Source of the DNA: Acaryochloris sp. IP29b_bin.176
GTDB taxonomy: Bacteria > Cyanobacteriota > Cyanobacteriia > Thermosynechococcales > Thermosynechococcaceae
Direction of reading: 5' to 3'
Assembly (NCBI GenBank): GCA_028285315.1
Contig: JANQPU010000041.1
Span: forward strand, 19,932 to 83,931
Length of the DNA: 64,000 bases
The stretch's first letter is position 1, and every line of letters begins with the position of its first letter. Positions 1-9,586 of the stretch are shown piece after piece. Under the pieces are notes generated by a model. It had not been told where the DNA came from. It made no database searches and saw nothing but the letters and a program-made list of their open reading frames with translations. The position numbers were made by a program, and so were the translations under genes.

Positions 1-1
1 T

Positions 2-3000
2 ACCTTACCCACTTACCCATTCCAGCGACACCGGTATTGGATCGATGTTCACCCCACCAGAACGGTGGGGAACCTGCAGCATCCTCTTTTGGGTGAGCGT
101 TTAAACTTAGCGCGTACTGAGGCGGTTTTCTTTGAGAATCAGGTTAGTTCTACCTCAGCGCCATTTTTAGCAGACCACCAAGTATTTGGTGCCACCGTTT
201 TACCAGCAGTGGGCTATTTAGAAATGGCTGTGGCTGCTGGAAATCTTGCTAAGGCAGGCAATGGTCTGACTGCAGTTACCTTTCAACAGGCTCTGTTGTT
301 AGATCAGCCCCAAACGGTTCAGCTAATTCTCTCTTCCGCCGGAGACCATCAAAAATTTGAAGTCTTCAGCTTGTCTAAGGGGCATCAATGGATTCTCCAT
401 GCGAGTGGCCATATGAGCCATGGAGAGCAGGATCTAGAGCCGATGGCTTTAGCTGAACTACGGTCTGTCTGTTGCAATGAGATCTCTGTTGCTAGCTGTT
501 ATGAACGGTTGGCTGCGCAGGGCGTCACCTACGGCAATAATTTCCGAGCCCTGAAACAAATATGGACGGGTAACTATCAGGCCCTGAGTCGGCTACAACT
601 CCCTCAAGTAATAGCAGCCACATTGACTGACTATCTTATGCATCCAGTGCTCCTTGATGCCTGTCTTCAATCTACGGCAGCTATTTTCATTGACCAGTTA
701 GATACCCATACCTATTTGCCAGCGGCGGTAGAGCAGGTCTCACTGGCAAAGGTTTCAAGTCCTGAGCTTTGGAGTCATATCCAAGTCAATCCGCGAGACA
801 ACTATCTTCTCGCAGATATTCATTTATGGTCCATAACGGGCGATTATCTCGGTGGGTTGCGAGGACTTCGGCTGCAGCCAGCCAGCCCTGAGCGGGTATT
901 GAAGTTTGAGACTGCTTCTGAGCAGCCTCAAGCAGACTGGTTCTACCAAGTCGAATGGCAACCTGAACCGTTACCTCAACTCACCACAGCCTTAGACATC
1001 GCTCAGCGGGTTACTCCTGCCTTTACAACAGCTCTAACACGACCTGAAATACAGTCCTATCAGGGGTTACTGCCCCAACTAGAAAGCTTAAGTTTAGGGT
1101 ATATCGTTCAGGCCTTTTCGAGCCTGAACAGTCGTCATCCCCTCCCCACAGATATAGAGGCGACTGCTCTGATTGAATCATGGCAAATCGTACCTGCTCA
1201 ACAGCGACTTTTCCATCACCTATGGTCTCAGGTCTGTGGATCTACTCATGATCACAATGGGCAGCAGGTAGACACTCAACAATTAGCACTGCTCAGTCAA
1301 TATCCGGAAGCTAAAGCCGAGCTTACTCTGATTCAGCGATGTGGGCAAAACTTAGTCGATATTTTACAGGGCAGGCTTGATCCACTTACGCTGTTGTTCC
1401 CAGCTGGTGACATAATCGATCTAACACAGCTCTACCAATCCTCACCCGGAGCTCAGGTGATGAATACTTTGGTGAAGCAGGTGGTCAAGTCTGCGATCGC
1501 ACCCCTGACTCGTCCGCCTCGAATTTTGGAAATCGGGGGCGGTACAGGTGGTACAACGGCCCATCTACTCCAGGATCTCACCAACGCAGACTATGTTTTT
1601 ACCGATATTTCTCCCCTATTTATCGCTAAAGCGCAAGAACGCTTTGCTCAGTATGAGCATGTCTGTTATCAAATCCTCGATATAGAACAATCTCCTGCAA
1701 GTCAGGATTTTGAAACCCATAGATATGATTTGGTCATTGCATCCAATGTCCTTCATGCCACAGCCAACATCGAACAGACATTGGCGCATGTACAGTTTCT
1801 CCTGGTTCCCGGTGGCCATTTGGTGCTATTGGAGGGGACTCAACCCTTAATTTGGCTTGATCTCATCTTTGGTCTGACGGAAGGCTGGTGGAAACGGCCA
1901 GGTCATCCTCTACTTTCAATCTCAGAGTGGCAGTCTCACCTGCAACTGGCCAGATTTACAGATGCGATCGCCTTAACGCCTGACCAAGATCCTGCAAAAG
2001 CCCTTGCCCAGACGGTCCTACTAGCCACTTCACCTCAAGTCAAAACCGAAACGATTGTTTTAGCTTCCCCCAGTACTGAATTGGCATCGCCACTGGCAGT
2101 TGAACTCAATGCTCGTCTAGTCCCATTGGACCTCAAAGCCCATGCTGGTGGCAATAATATTAATCTGCTGATGGCTGAAGACTTTGAAGCATTATTGCCA
2201 AATGCTGAACAGCAATCCCCTCAGCAAATTGTATACCTGGTCGATTCACGGGAATCTCACCAGTCTTTGGAAGCCTTTACCCAACAGACCCTGGGTGGGA
2301 TGCTTAATCTGGTCAAGGCAATCAATCAAACCCCAAATGTTCAGCTGACTATTGTCACCCAGGGAATAACCGACGGGGGAAATCGTCCCGATCAAGCATC
2401 TGCCTGGGGCTTGGGTCGGGTGATAGAGCTGGAATATCCCCATCTCAACTGCCGTCGGATTGATTTCGATCCGCAAATGACGATAACACAACAGGTCAGC
2501 ACCCTGCAGAAGGAGCTGTTAGCAAATCCAGCCGGAGCTTCTAAAGCAATAATGTATCGCCATGGCCAAAGACATGTCGCGCGTCTTTCGCAAACGCAAG
2601 CTTCTACCGTTGAAATCCCTTCAGAGCACTATAAATTAGCGCTGTTGCAAAAAGGGTCTCCCGACAATCTACGCCTTGTCCCATGTGCCCGCCGACAGCC
2701 TGCTCCTGGCGAAGTGGAAATTCAGGTACAAGCTGCAGGACTAAACTTTATCGATGTATTAGATGCATTGGCACTGTTACCGTTTGAGCGAGACTGGTTG
2801 GGGGTAGAATGTGCCGGCAAAATTGTTGCGTTAGGAGAAGGTGTCGAAAATCTTCGAATGGGTGATTCGGTCATCGCTCTGTCTCCAGGTAGTCTGCAAC
2901 AGTATGTCACCGTATCTGCTGAATTAGTCGGGCCTCAACCCCATACGCTGAGTGCTGTCGAAGCAGCAACAATACCAGCTAACTTTTTAACTGCGGATTA

Positions 3001-4849
3001 TGCTTTAAGACAAGTGGCCAACCTGCAGCCTGGAGAACGGGTCTTAGTCCATGCTGCAGCGGGGGGGACAGGCATGGCCGCTGTCAAGATTGCCCAACAT
3101 ATGGGTGCAGAGATCTATGCAACCGCTAGCCCCGGCAAATGGGACGCCTTAAGAACCCAGGGAGTTTCTTATATTGCGAACTCTCGGACCCTGGACTTTG
3201 CCGATGACATCATGGCTATGACGAATGGCCAGGGGGTAGATGTAGTTCTGAATTCCTTCTCTGGTGAGTTTATTCCCAAAGGGCTATCCCTTTTGGCACC
3301 TCAGGGGAGATTTTTAGAAATTGGTAAACGAGATATTTGGACTGAACAGCAGGTAGACCAATTCAGGCCAGACATCTCCTATCACATCATTGATCTAATG
3401 TCGGTTGGACACAACCAACCGCAGCAGATTCAACAGATGCTGCATGAACTTCAGCGTCAGTTCGATTCTGGAGAAATCACAGTTTCTCCCCATCAGATCT
3501 TTCCCATTACTAGGGCATCTCAGGCATTTCGCCATATGCAGCAAGCCCAGCATATAGGCAAAATTGTCCTAGAACTCACTCCAAACCAACCGCTTGTCAT
3601 TCAGTCGGAATCGACCTATTTAGTGACCGGCGGCCTGGGGGGATTAGGTCTAGAAACGGCTTCATGGTTGGTGAACCAAGGCGCACAGCATTTAGCTTTA
3701 ATGAGTCGCCGAGGGGAACCTCCCCCAGAGGCCCTGTCTAAGATCCAACATCTACGACAGCAAGGGGCAGAGATTTTAGTCCTCCAAGCAGATGTGGCTG
3801 TCCGTTCACACCTAGAAAAAGCATTCAAAGAAATCCACGATAACCTTCCCCCATTGCGAGGCGTGATTCATGCCGCTGGGGTGTTGGAAGATGGGGTGTT
3901 GCAACAGCTGACCTGGGACGGGATGAAAAAAGTTCTAGCACCAAAGGTCTGGGGGGCCTGGAATCTGCATCAGCTGACGGAGAATCTTCCTTTAGAATTA
4001 TTTGTCCTGTACTCCTCAGCAGCTGCGTTGTTAGGTTCTCCTGGGCAAGGTAGCCATGTCGCAGCGAATAGCTTTTTAGATGCCTTAGCTCAATATCGCC
4101 AGCAATTAGGGCTACCCGGTTTAAGCATTAATTGGGGACCTTGGTCCGAAGTGGGATCAGCAGCAACTGACGCAATTCAGCTACAGATGCAATTGCGAGG
4201 CGTTGGCACGATCTCACCCCAGGCAGGGCAACAAATCTTCTCAAAACTGATCCTCAATAAACACTGTTCGCAAATGGGAGTTATCCCGATTCAGTGGGAC
4301 CAGTTCCAACAGCAAGGCCTAAGGGTTGATCCGTTTTTTACCCACTTTTATCAATCCGAAAATACCCCCAGCCAGTCTCGCCTGGGGACTGTTCAAGAGA
4401 AAAGCGTGGCGGGTGATTGGCACACTCAGCTCAAAGAATTACCCCAGCGGCAGCATATTCCTTTTCTAACTCAGGCACTCCAAGCTGAAGTTGCTAGGGT
4501 GCTGAGATTAGGCAGAGAACAACAGCCTGATCCGTCCACCAGTTTTTTTGATATGGGCATGGATTCTCTGATGGCTGTGGAATTAAAGAACCTGCTGGAT
4601 AGCCGTTTGGGCACCCCAGTCCCCTCCACGATTATTTTCGAGTATCCCACTATTCGGACCCTGGCTATTCATCTGGCGAAAACAATGCAGGTCGCTCCAA
4701 TTGATAGTCAAGCTGCGAACCAAGAACCAGAGGCTGAATTAAGTTCTGAGTCTCTACCTATCATCAATCCTGATCAGTCTCCTGAGGATATATCTCCTGA
4801 TATTGAAGGAGAGTTAGCTGCCCTTGAATCTCTTTTGAATAGGTCCTGA
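2..4849 (+). CDS. Type I PKS, 5' truncated: (AT end)-DH-cMT-ER-KR-ACP
   Basis: The frame is open from base 2, and its first residues (LPTYPFQRHRYW) are the usual end of an AT domain. The GTG at 65 is therefore internal, and the KS and most of the AT lie outside the window. Counting residues from that GTG: dehydratase 1-280 with an intact HxxxGxxxxP motif (H38) and Asp198; C-methyltransferase around 470-640 with the SAM motif EIGGGTGG near 490; enoylreductase 860-1175 with the NADPH loop HAAAGGTG at 996; ketoreductase 1180-1390 with TGGLGGLG; ACP with Ser1501 in GMDSL. The module should add an alpha-methylated, fully reduced C2 unit. The KR Tyr position is His1331 (SSAAALLGSPGQGSH), a variant that needs checking although DH and ER imply a working KR. 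The C-terminal tail (ELAALESLLNRS) looks like a docking helix for the next PKS. Domain calls are firm; the methyl position is inferred. Confidence 0.95.
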   Translation, partial: TLPTYPFQRHRYWIDVHPTRTVGNLQHPLLGERLNLARTEAVFFENQVSSTSAPFLADHQVFGATVLPAVGYLEMAVAAGNLAKAGNGLTAVTFQQALLLDQPQTVQLILSSAGDHQKFEVFSLSKGHQWILHASGHMSHGEQDLEPMALAELRSVCCNEISVASCYERLAAQGVTYGNNFRALKQIWTGNYQALSRLQLPQVIAATLTDYLMHPVLLDACLQSTAAIFIDQLDTHTYLPAAVEQVSLAKVSSPELWSHIQVNPRDNYLLADIHLWSITGDYLGGLRGLRLQPASPERVLKFETASEQPQADWFYQVEWQPEPLPQLTTALDIAQRVTPAFTTALTRPEIQSYQGLLPQLESLSLGYIVQAFSSLNSRHPLPTDIEATALIESWQIVPAQQRLFHHLWSQVCGSTHDHNGQQVDTQQLALLSQYPEAKAELTLIQRCGQNLVDILQGRLDPLTLLFPAGDIIDLTQLYQSSPGAQVMNTLVKQVVKSAIAPLTRPPRILEIGGGTGGTTAHLLQDLTNADYVFTDISPLFIAKAQERFAQYEHVCYQILDIEQSPASQDFETHRYDLVIASNVLHATANIEQTLAHVQFLLVPGGHLVLLEGTQPLIWLDLIFGLTEGWWKRPGHPLLSISEWQSHLQLARFTDAIALTPDQDPAKALAQTVLLATSPQVKTETIVLASPSTELASPLAVELNARLVPLDLKAHAGGNNINLLMAEDFEALLPNAEQQSPQQIVYLVDSRESHQSLEAFTQQTLGGMLNLVKAINQTPNVQLTIVTQGITDGGNRPDQASAWGLGRVIELEYPHLNCRRIDFDPQMTITQQVSTLQKELLANPAGASKAIMYRHGQRHVARLSQTQASTVEIPSEHYKLALLQKGSPDNLRLVPCARRQPAPGEVEIQVQAAGLNFIDVLDALALLPFERDWLGVECAGKIVALGEGVENLRMGDSVIALSPGSLQQYVTVSAELVGPQPHTLSAVEAATIPANFLTADYALRQVANLQPGERVLVHAAAGGTGMAAVKIAQHMGAEIYATASPGKWDALRTQGVSYIANSRTLDFADDIMAMTNGQGVDVVLNSFSGEFIPKGLSLLAPQGRFLEIGKRDIWTEQQVDQFRPDISYHIIDLMSVGHNQPQQIQQMLHELQRQFDSGEITVSPHQIFPITRASQAFRHMQQAQHIGKIVLELTPNQPLVIQSESTYLVTGGLGGLGLETASWLVNQGAQHLALMSRRGEPPPEALSKIQHLRQQGAEILVLQADVAVRSHLEKAFKEIHDNLPPLRGVIHAAGVLEDGVLQQLTWDGMKKVLAPKVWGAWNLHQLTENLPLELFVLYSSAAALLGSPGQGSHVAANSFLDALAQYRQQLGLPGLSINWGPWSEVGSAATDAIQLQMQLRGVGTISPQAGQQIFSKLILNKHCSQMGVIPIQWDQFQQQGLRVDPFFTHFYQSENTPSQSRLGTVQEKSVAGDWHTQLKELPQRQHIPFLTQALQAEVARVLRLGREQQPDPSTSFFDMGMDSLMAVELKNLLDSRLGTPVPSTIIFEYPTIRTLAIHLAKTMQVAPIDSQAANQEPEAELSSESLPIINPDQSPEDISPDIEGELAALESLLNRS

Positions 4850-4872
4850 TTTTTTTGCTTGTGTTTTCTCAA

Positions 4873-7800
4873 ATGGTTATGAGTGATTCTCTGAAAACTA
4901 CCCCTAATTCGACCTCGAACCGAGTGTTTCGTGCCTTGAAAGAAGCACGCTCCCAGCTCGAAGCCATTGAAGAGGCTCGAAATGAGCAAATTGCCATTAT
5001 TGGTATGGCTGGCAAGTTCCCTGGTGCAGATAACTTAGATGAGTTTTGGGAGTTACTGGTCCAGGGTCGATCTGGCATTCGCATGCTTTCAGAGACGGAA
5101 TTATCAGAAGCTGGAGTCCCAGAATCGACCTATACCCAACCCAACTATGTTCCTGCCTACGCTAGCTTTACTGATCCGACGCAGTTTGATGCTCATTTCT
5201 TTGGTTACTCCCCCCGAGAAGCAGAGCTAATCGATCCTCAACACCGTGTGTTTCTGGAATGTGCCTGGGCTGCTCTAGAGAATGCAGGGTACGACAGTCA
5301 CCAATATGACGGCACCATTGGCGTATATGGTGGGGCTGCCCTCAATAGCTATCTGGTTAATCTGCATGCCAACCCCACCGTTAGAGATTCGGTAGACCCA
5401 GTACAAGCGGTGATTAGTAATGTTATGGGACTCATGCCCACTCGGGTTTCCTATCAGCTTGATCTGAAGGGGCCGAGTTGTGGTATTCAAACAGGGTGCT
5501 CTACCGCTCTGGTGGCAGTACATACAGCCTGTCAAAGCCTTTTGCACCATGAATGCGATATGGCGCTTGCTGGAGGAGTGACGATCAGCAGTGCGACCCC
5601 TCAGGGGTATTTATATCAATCCGATAGCATTACTGCACCTGATGGTATATGCCGTGCCTTTGATGCTAAAGGACAGGGGACCTTATTTGGTAATGGAGTC
5701 GGGTTGGTCGTTCTGAAGCGACTCCAGGCAGCTCTGAGAGATGGTGACCATATCTATGCTGTGATCAAAGGCTCCGCGATTAATAACGATGGGGCTGATA
5801 AAGTGGGGCTTACTGCACCCAGTATTTCTGGCCAAGCTGCTGTGATTCAAGCTGCTCTTGATCAAGCAGGTATTGACCCTAGCACTCTCAGCTATATCGA
5901 AGGACATGGAACGGGTACCCCTCTCGGGGACCCAATCGAGATAGCAGCATTAAACAAGGTATTTAACCGGGCTTCGTCAAGGCCTTGCCCTTTGGGTTCA
6001 GTCAAAACGAATGTAGGGCATTTGGATGCGGCAGCTGGAGTAGCTGGGTTGATTAAAACGGTACTGGCTATGCAGAATCGAGTTCTGCCCCCTAGCCTCA
6101 ATTTTAAGACACCAAACCCTCGTATTGACTTTGAGCAGGCTCCGTTTGTTGTTAACAATCGCTGTATAGACTGGGTCAGTGCCGAGGCTCCAAGACGAGC
6201 TGGGGTTAGTTCCTTTGGGATGGGAGGAACAAACGCCCATGTCATCTTAGAAGAAGCACCCGTTCCCAATGCCTCTAGCAAAGCTCGGCCCTGGCAAATG
6301 CTGACGTTATCTGCAAAAACGCCAACTGCCTTATTGCAGATACGGCAGCAACTGGCAGCTCATTTAAAAGATCATCCGGAACAGGCCTTGGCAGATGTTG
6401 CCTACACACTCCAGATAGGTCGTCGTTCTTGGCCCCATCGCCAGATTTGCTTGTGTCAGACTACTGCAGAAGCCATCGAGTTACTCAATCAGGCGGACTC
6501 TCCACTTTGCCTTAGTCAAACAGTCCATCCAGAAACCCACAGCATTGTGTTTATATTCTCTGGACAGGGGGCACAGCACGTTAATATGGGCCGCGATCTT
6601 TACGAGACTGAGCCTGTTTTCCGCCAGGCAATGGCCCAATGTGCCGATCTACTTGGCTCCGACTTCCCCCTTTTAGAGATACTCTATGGGGTTAAGAGAG
6701 ACCGACCCGAGACTCAATCTGGCTACTCATTGACCCATACAGCTAACGCTCAACCGACCTTATTTGCGGTTGAATATGCACTAGCTAAATTGTGGCTGTC
6801 TTGGGGGATTCAGCCCAAGGCGCTCATTGGCCACAGCATTGGTGAGTATGTGGCAGCTTGTATCGCTGGAGTGTTTTCGTTGGCAGATGCCCTGGCCTTG
6901 GTGACGCAACGGGGCCAAATCATGCAGTCATGTTCTCCGGGGGCAATGCTGTCAATTCTGCAGCCCGCAAGTTCGGTGAGAACATACCTACCTGAAGGAG
7001 CAGAAATTGCAGTGATCAATAGCCCACAAACCTGTGTGGTTTCTGGACCAATAAGGGTGATTGAAGCATTGCAATCGCAGTTGGAATCCCAATCCATTGT
7101 CTGTCGTCGACTCGAAACCTCTCATGCTTTTCACTCTGCTTTGATGGAGTCGGCGCTAGGCGAGTTTAGGCAGGTCCTGCAAAAAGTAGCGCTCCATCCC
7201 CCTCAAATTGAGATTATCTCTAACGTGACGGGGACTTGGCTAACGGATACTGAGGCTACCAGTCCTGACTATTGGTTGCGTCATTTGCGGCATACCGTCC
7301 ACTTTAGCCAGGGCATTACTGAACTTTTACATCTCGACCATCCGATCTTCCTAGAAATTGGTCCAGGACATACGCTCACCAAATTGGTGCAACAGCATTT
7401 GGCACCAGAACAACGCCATATCCCTGCCCTACAATCATTGCCCCATCCACGGGAGAATCAAGCTGACATCGTCACCATGATGATGACCTTAGGTAAACTG
7501 TGGCTGGCGGGAGTATCCGATTTTTGGCAGGACTTCCACGCATCAACCCAGCGGAAGCGATTACCCCTGCCAACCTATCCTTTTGAACACCAGTCCTACT
7601 GGATTCCGCTAGAGCAAGATTCATCTCCACAAGTCACTCCAGAGGATGAATCTTCCAAAAAACCAGACATCTCGGATTGGTTCTATCTACCAACTTGGAA
7701 GCGATTGCCTCTCATTGAGCCACCCTCAAATCGTCTTGATGACTGCTGGCTAATTTTTACGGATGGGATCCGTCGGGAAGGTCTTTGGTCGTCCCTAGAG

Positions 7801-9507
7801 AACCCAATCAACAACATCATTTGGGTAACCCCAGGAGACGAATTTTTATCTCAAAATAATGCCTATACATTGAACCCGCATCGGGCTAAAGACTATCAGT
7901 TACTCTTACAAGCCTTACAAGATGAATCCATTACTCAAGTTGTATATGACTGGGGGGGAATACAGGCACTAGCTCACATCGATCCCCTCGAATCTTTACT
8001 CCATCTCATTCAATCCTTGTCAGGCCAGAAAACGACGATGAGCTTGATCACCACCAACGTTCAGAATGTCTCGGGGATAGAGTCGATCAATCCTCTGATG
8101 GCTAAAATTCTGGGCTTTGGCCAGGTGATTTCCCAAGAATATCCACAGCTACGTAGCCGTTTTATCGACATCGATGATTCCTGCCCAACCACTATGGTGA
8201 TAAAACTAGAGCAGGAATTGAGTCAGGAATACAAACCGGAACAGCGGATATTAGCCTACCGGGAGGGGCATCGTTGGGTCCAAACCTATGACGCCCTGCC
8301 TTTGCCACCTGATCAATCTTCTTTACTCAAGCGTGGGGCAACCTATCTCATTGCTGGAGATATGGTTGAAGGCCTGGGAGCAGTGTTTGCCAAGGCTCTG
8401 GTTCAAGATTTTGACGCCAAGCTCATTTTGGTGGGTCGTCCTGGTTTGCCCGCAGTCAGCGATTGGGAAAAATGGCTAGTGACCCACGGACCACAACACA
8501 GTGTGAGTCGATTGATTCGGCAGTTACAGGCTTTGGGAACTGAAGGTGAAACATTCCTGTGGTTTAGTGGGGATCTCACCGATCTTGACTGGATGAAGGC
8601 AACTCTTCACCACGGGAATGACCACTTTGGCCCCATTGTCGGCGTTTTTCATACCGATGTGATGGGAGATCAGGCCAGTTGTTCGATGGCGGAATTGGAT
8701 GCAGCGGTATGTGATCGCATTTGTAGCACTAAAGTAGAGGGTATTCAGGTTCTTCAACAGGTCCTCTCCCATTCTCCGGTAGACTTTTATCTACTCCAGT
8801 CGTCTTTGTCTAGCATTGTAGGTGGTATTGGTTTCGGTGCCTATGCAGCTGCAAACGCTTACCTCGACGCCTTAGCTCAGCAGCAGCAGAATCAAACCAC
8901 CCAATGGCTAAGTCTGAATTGGGATGCTTGTGAACTAGACGAATCTTCCACTCAGACCCACTCGACTTTAATGAGTTCAGCGATGTCCACAGATGAAGTC
9001 TGGGAAGTTACACAGCGAGCGTTGTCTCAATCAAGTTGTCCTCAACTAATTATTTCACCTCGCAGCCTTCAAGCCAGGCTTGATAAAGCCTTTGTTGCTG
9101 CTCCTGAAGAGGTAGATAAATTCGTTTCCGACGTCTTAGGTTCCTCTTCCCATGCCCGTCCTCCATTGTCGACGCCATATGTAGCCCCGACGAATGAGAT
9201 TGAACATACCGTAGCGCAGGCCATGGGGGACCTATTGGGTATTGAATCTGTTGGGATTAACGATAACTTTTTTGAGCTAGGGGGGCATTCTCTGCTCGCA
9301 ATTCAGGCTGTTACTCGATTGCGACAAGAGTTTCAAGTTGATCTGCCCATGCGTGCTTTTCTCTTTGAAGCACCAACGGTTGCGGGTATTGCCAAAATTA
9401 TTACTGAAAATCAGATTATTTTACCTGATAAAACTCAATCAACACTGGAGGACTTACTAAGTAAAATCGAGATCATGCCCCCAGAAGAAGTGGAAAAGAA
9501 ATTATAG
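4873..9507 (+). CDS. Type I PKS: KS-AT-degenerate KR-carrier protein
   Basis: The first in-frame ATG (4873, with a second at 4879) is preferred over the upstream TTG at 4855. No clear Shine-Dalgarno is visible. About 1544 aa. The N-terminus is a charged helix (docking), followed by KS 35-460 with Cys209 in TGCSTAL, His345 and His383. AT 560-880 has GHSIGEY (Ser655) and HAFH (751-754), which indicates malonyl-CoA. A KR-like region spans 1100-1400. It keeps the catalytic Ser and Tyr1324, but the NADPH loop reads AGDMVEGLG instead of TGGxGxxG, so reduction is doubtful and a beta-keto unit is likely. The carrier Ser1473 lies in a PCP-like LGGHSLLA motif, and the tail EDLLSKIE...PEEVEKKL is probably a docking segment. 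It lies 23 nt after the previous PKS gene and just before a monooxygenase gene, suggesting that its thioester intermediate is modified in trans before transfer to the Asn-loading NRPS. Confidence 0.93.
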   Translation: MVMSDSLKTTPNSTSNRVFRALKEARSQLEAIEEARNEQIAIIGMAGKFPGADNLDEFWELLVQGRSGIRMLSETELSEAGVPESTYTQPNYVPAYASFTDPTQFDAHFFGYSPREAELIDPQHRVFLECAWAALENAGYDSHQYDGTIGVYGGAALNSYLVNLHANPTVRDSVDPVQAVISNVMGLMPTRVSYQLDLKGPSCGIQTGCSTALVAVHTACQSLLHHECDMALAGGVTISSATPQGYLYQSDSITAPDGICRAFDAKGQGTLFGNGVGLVVLKRLQAALRDGDHIYAVIKGSAINNDGADKVGLTAPSISGQAAVIQAALDQAGIDPSTLSYIEGHGTGTPLGDPIEIAALNKVFNRASSRPCPLGSVKTNVGHLDAAAGVAGLIKTVLAMQNRVLPPSLNFKTPNPRIDFEQAPFVVNNRCIDWVSAEAPRRAGVSSFGMGGTNAHVILEEAPVPNASSKARPWQMLTLSAKTPTALLQIRQQLAAHLKDHPEQALADVAYTLQIGRRSWPHRQICLCQTTAEAIELLNQADSPLCLSQTVHPETHSIVFIFSGQGAQHVNMGRDLYETEPVFRQAMAQCADLLGSDFPLLEILYGVKRDRPETQSGYSLTHTANAQPTLFAVEYALAKLWLSWGIQPKALIGHSIGEYVAACIAGVFSLADALALVTQRGQIMQSCSPGAMLSILQPASSVRTYLPEGAEIAVINSPQTCVVSGPIRVIEALQSQLESQSIVCRRLETSHAFHSALMESALGEFRQVLQKVALHPPQIEIISNVTGTWLTDTEATSPDYWLRHLRHTVHFSQGITELLHLDHPIFLEIGPGHTLTKLVQQHLAPEQRHIPALQSLPHPRENQADIVTMMMTLGKLWLAGVSDFWQDFHASTQRKRLPLPTYPFEHQSYWIPLEQDSSPQVTPEDESSKKPDISDWFYLPTWKRLPLIEPPSNRLDDCWLIFTDGIRREGLWSSLENPINNIIWVTPGDEFLSQNNAYTLNPHRAKDYQLLLQALQDESITQVVYDWGGIQALAHIDPLESLLHLIQSLSGQKTTMSLITTNVQNVSGIESINPLMAKILGFGQVISQEYPQLRSRFIDIDDSCPTTMVIKLEQELSQEYKPEQRILAYREGHRWVQTYDALPLPPDQSSLLKRGATYLIAGDMVEGLGAVFAKALVQDFDAKLILVGRPGLPAVSDWEKWLVTHGPQHSVSRLIRQLQALGTEGETFLWFSGDLTDLDWMKATLHHGNDHFGPIVGVFHTDVMGDQASCSMAELDAAVCDRICSTKVEGIQVLQQVLSHSPVDFYLLQSSLSSIVGGIGFGAYAAANAYLDALAQQQQNQTTQWLSLNWDACELDESSTQTHSTLMSSAMSTDEVWEVTQRALSQSSCPQLIISPRSLQARLDKAFVAAPEEVDKFVSDVLGSSSHARPPLSTPYVAPTNEIEHTVAQAMGDLLGIESVGINDNFFELGGHSLLAIQAVTRLRQEFQVDLPMRAFLFEAPTVAGIAKIITENQIILPDKTQSTLEDLLSKIEIMPPEEVEKKL

Positions 9508-9586
9508 TTTTCCATATGTACTAAAGACAATTTAGTGAATTAAAATCTTGAACTCATAAAAATACCTTATTGAAGAATTAAAATCC

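Noticed and set aside
65..67. GTG as the true start of the first PKS
   Set aside because: The frame is open to base 2 and encodes the conserved end of an AT domain, so the gene begins outside the window.
1493..1500. GCGATCGC as an operator
   Set aside because: It is the HIP1 octamer spread through the coding DNA of many cyanobacteria, not a site tied to promoters here.
4855..4872. TTG start for the second PKS
   Set aside because: The leader has no family support and two ATGs follow immediately at 4873 and 4879.
5892..6281. 129-aa antisense reading frame inside the second PKS
   Set aside because: It lies opposite highly conserved KS sequence and has no recognisable protein features. It is a shadow frame, as are the other minus-strand frames in the megasynthase genes.
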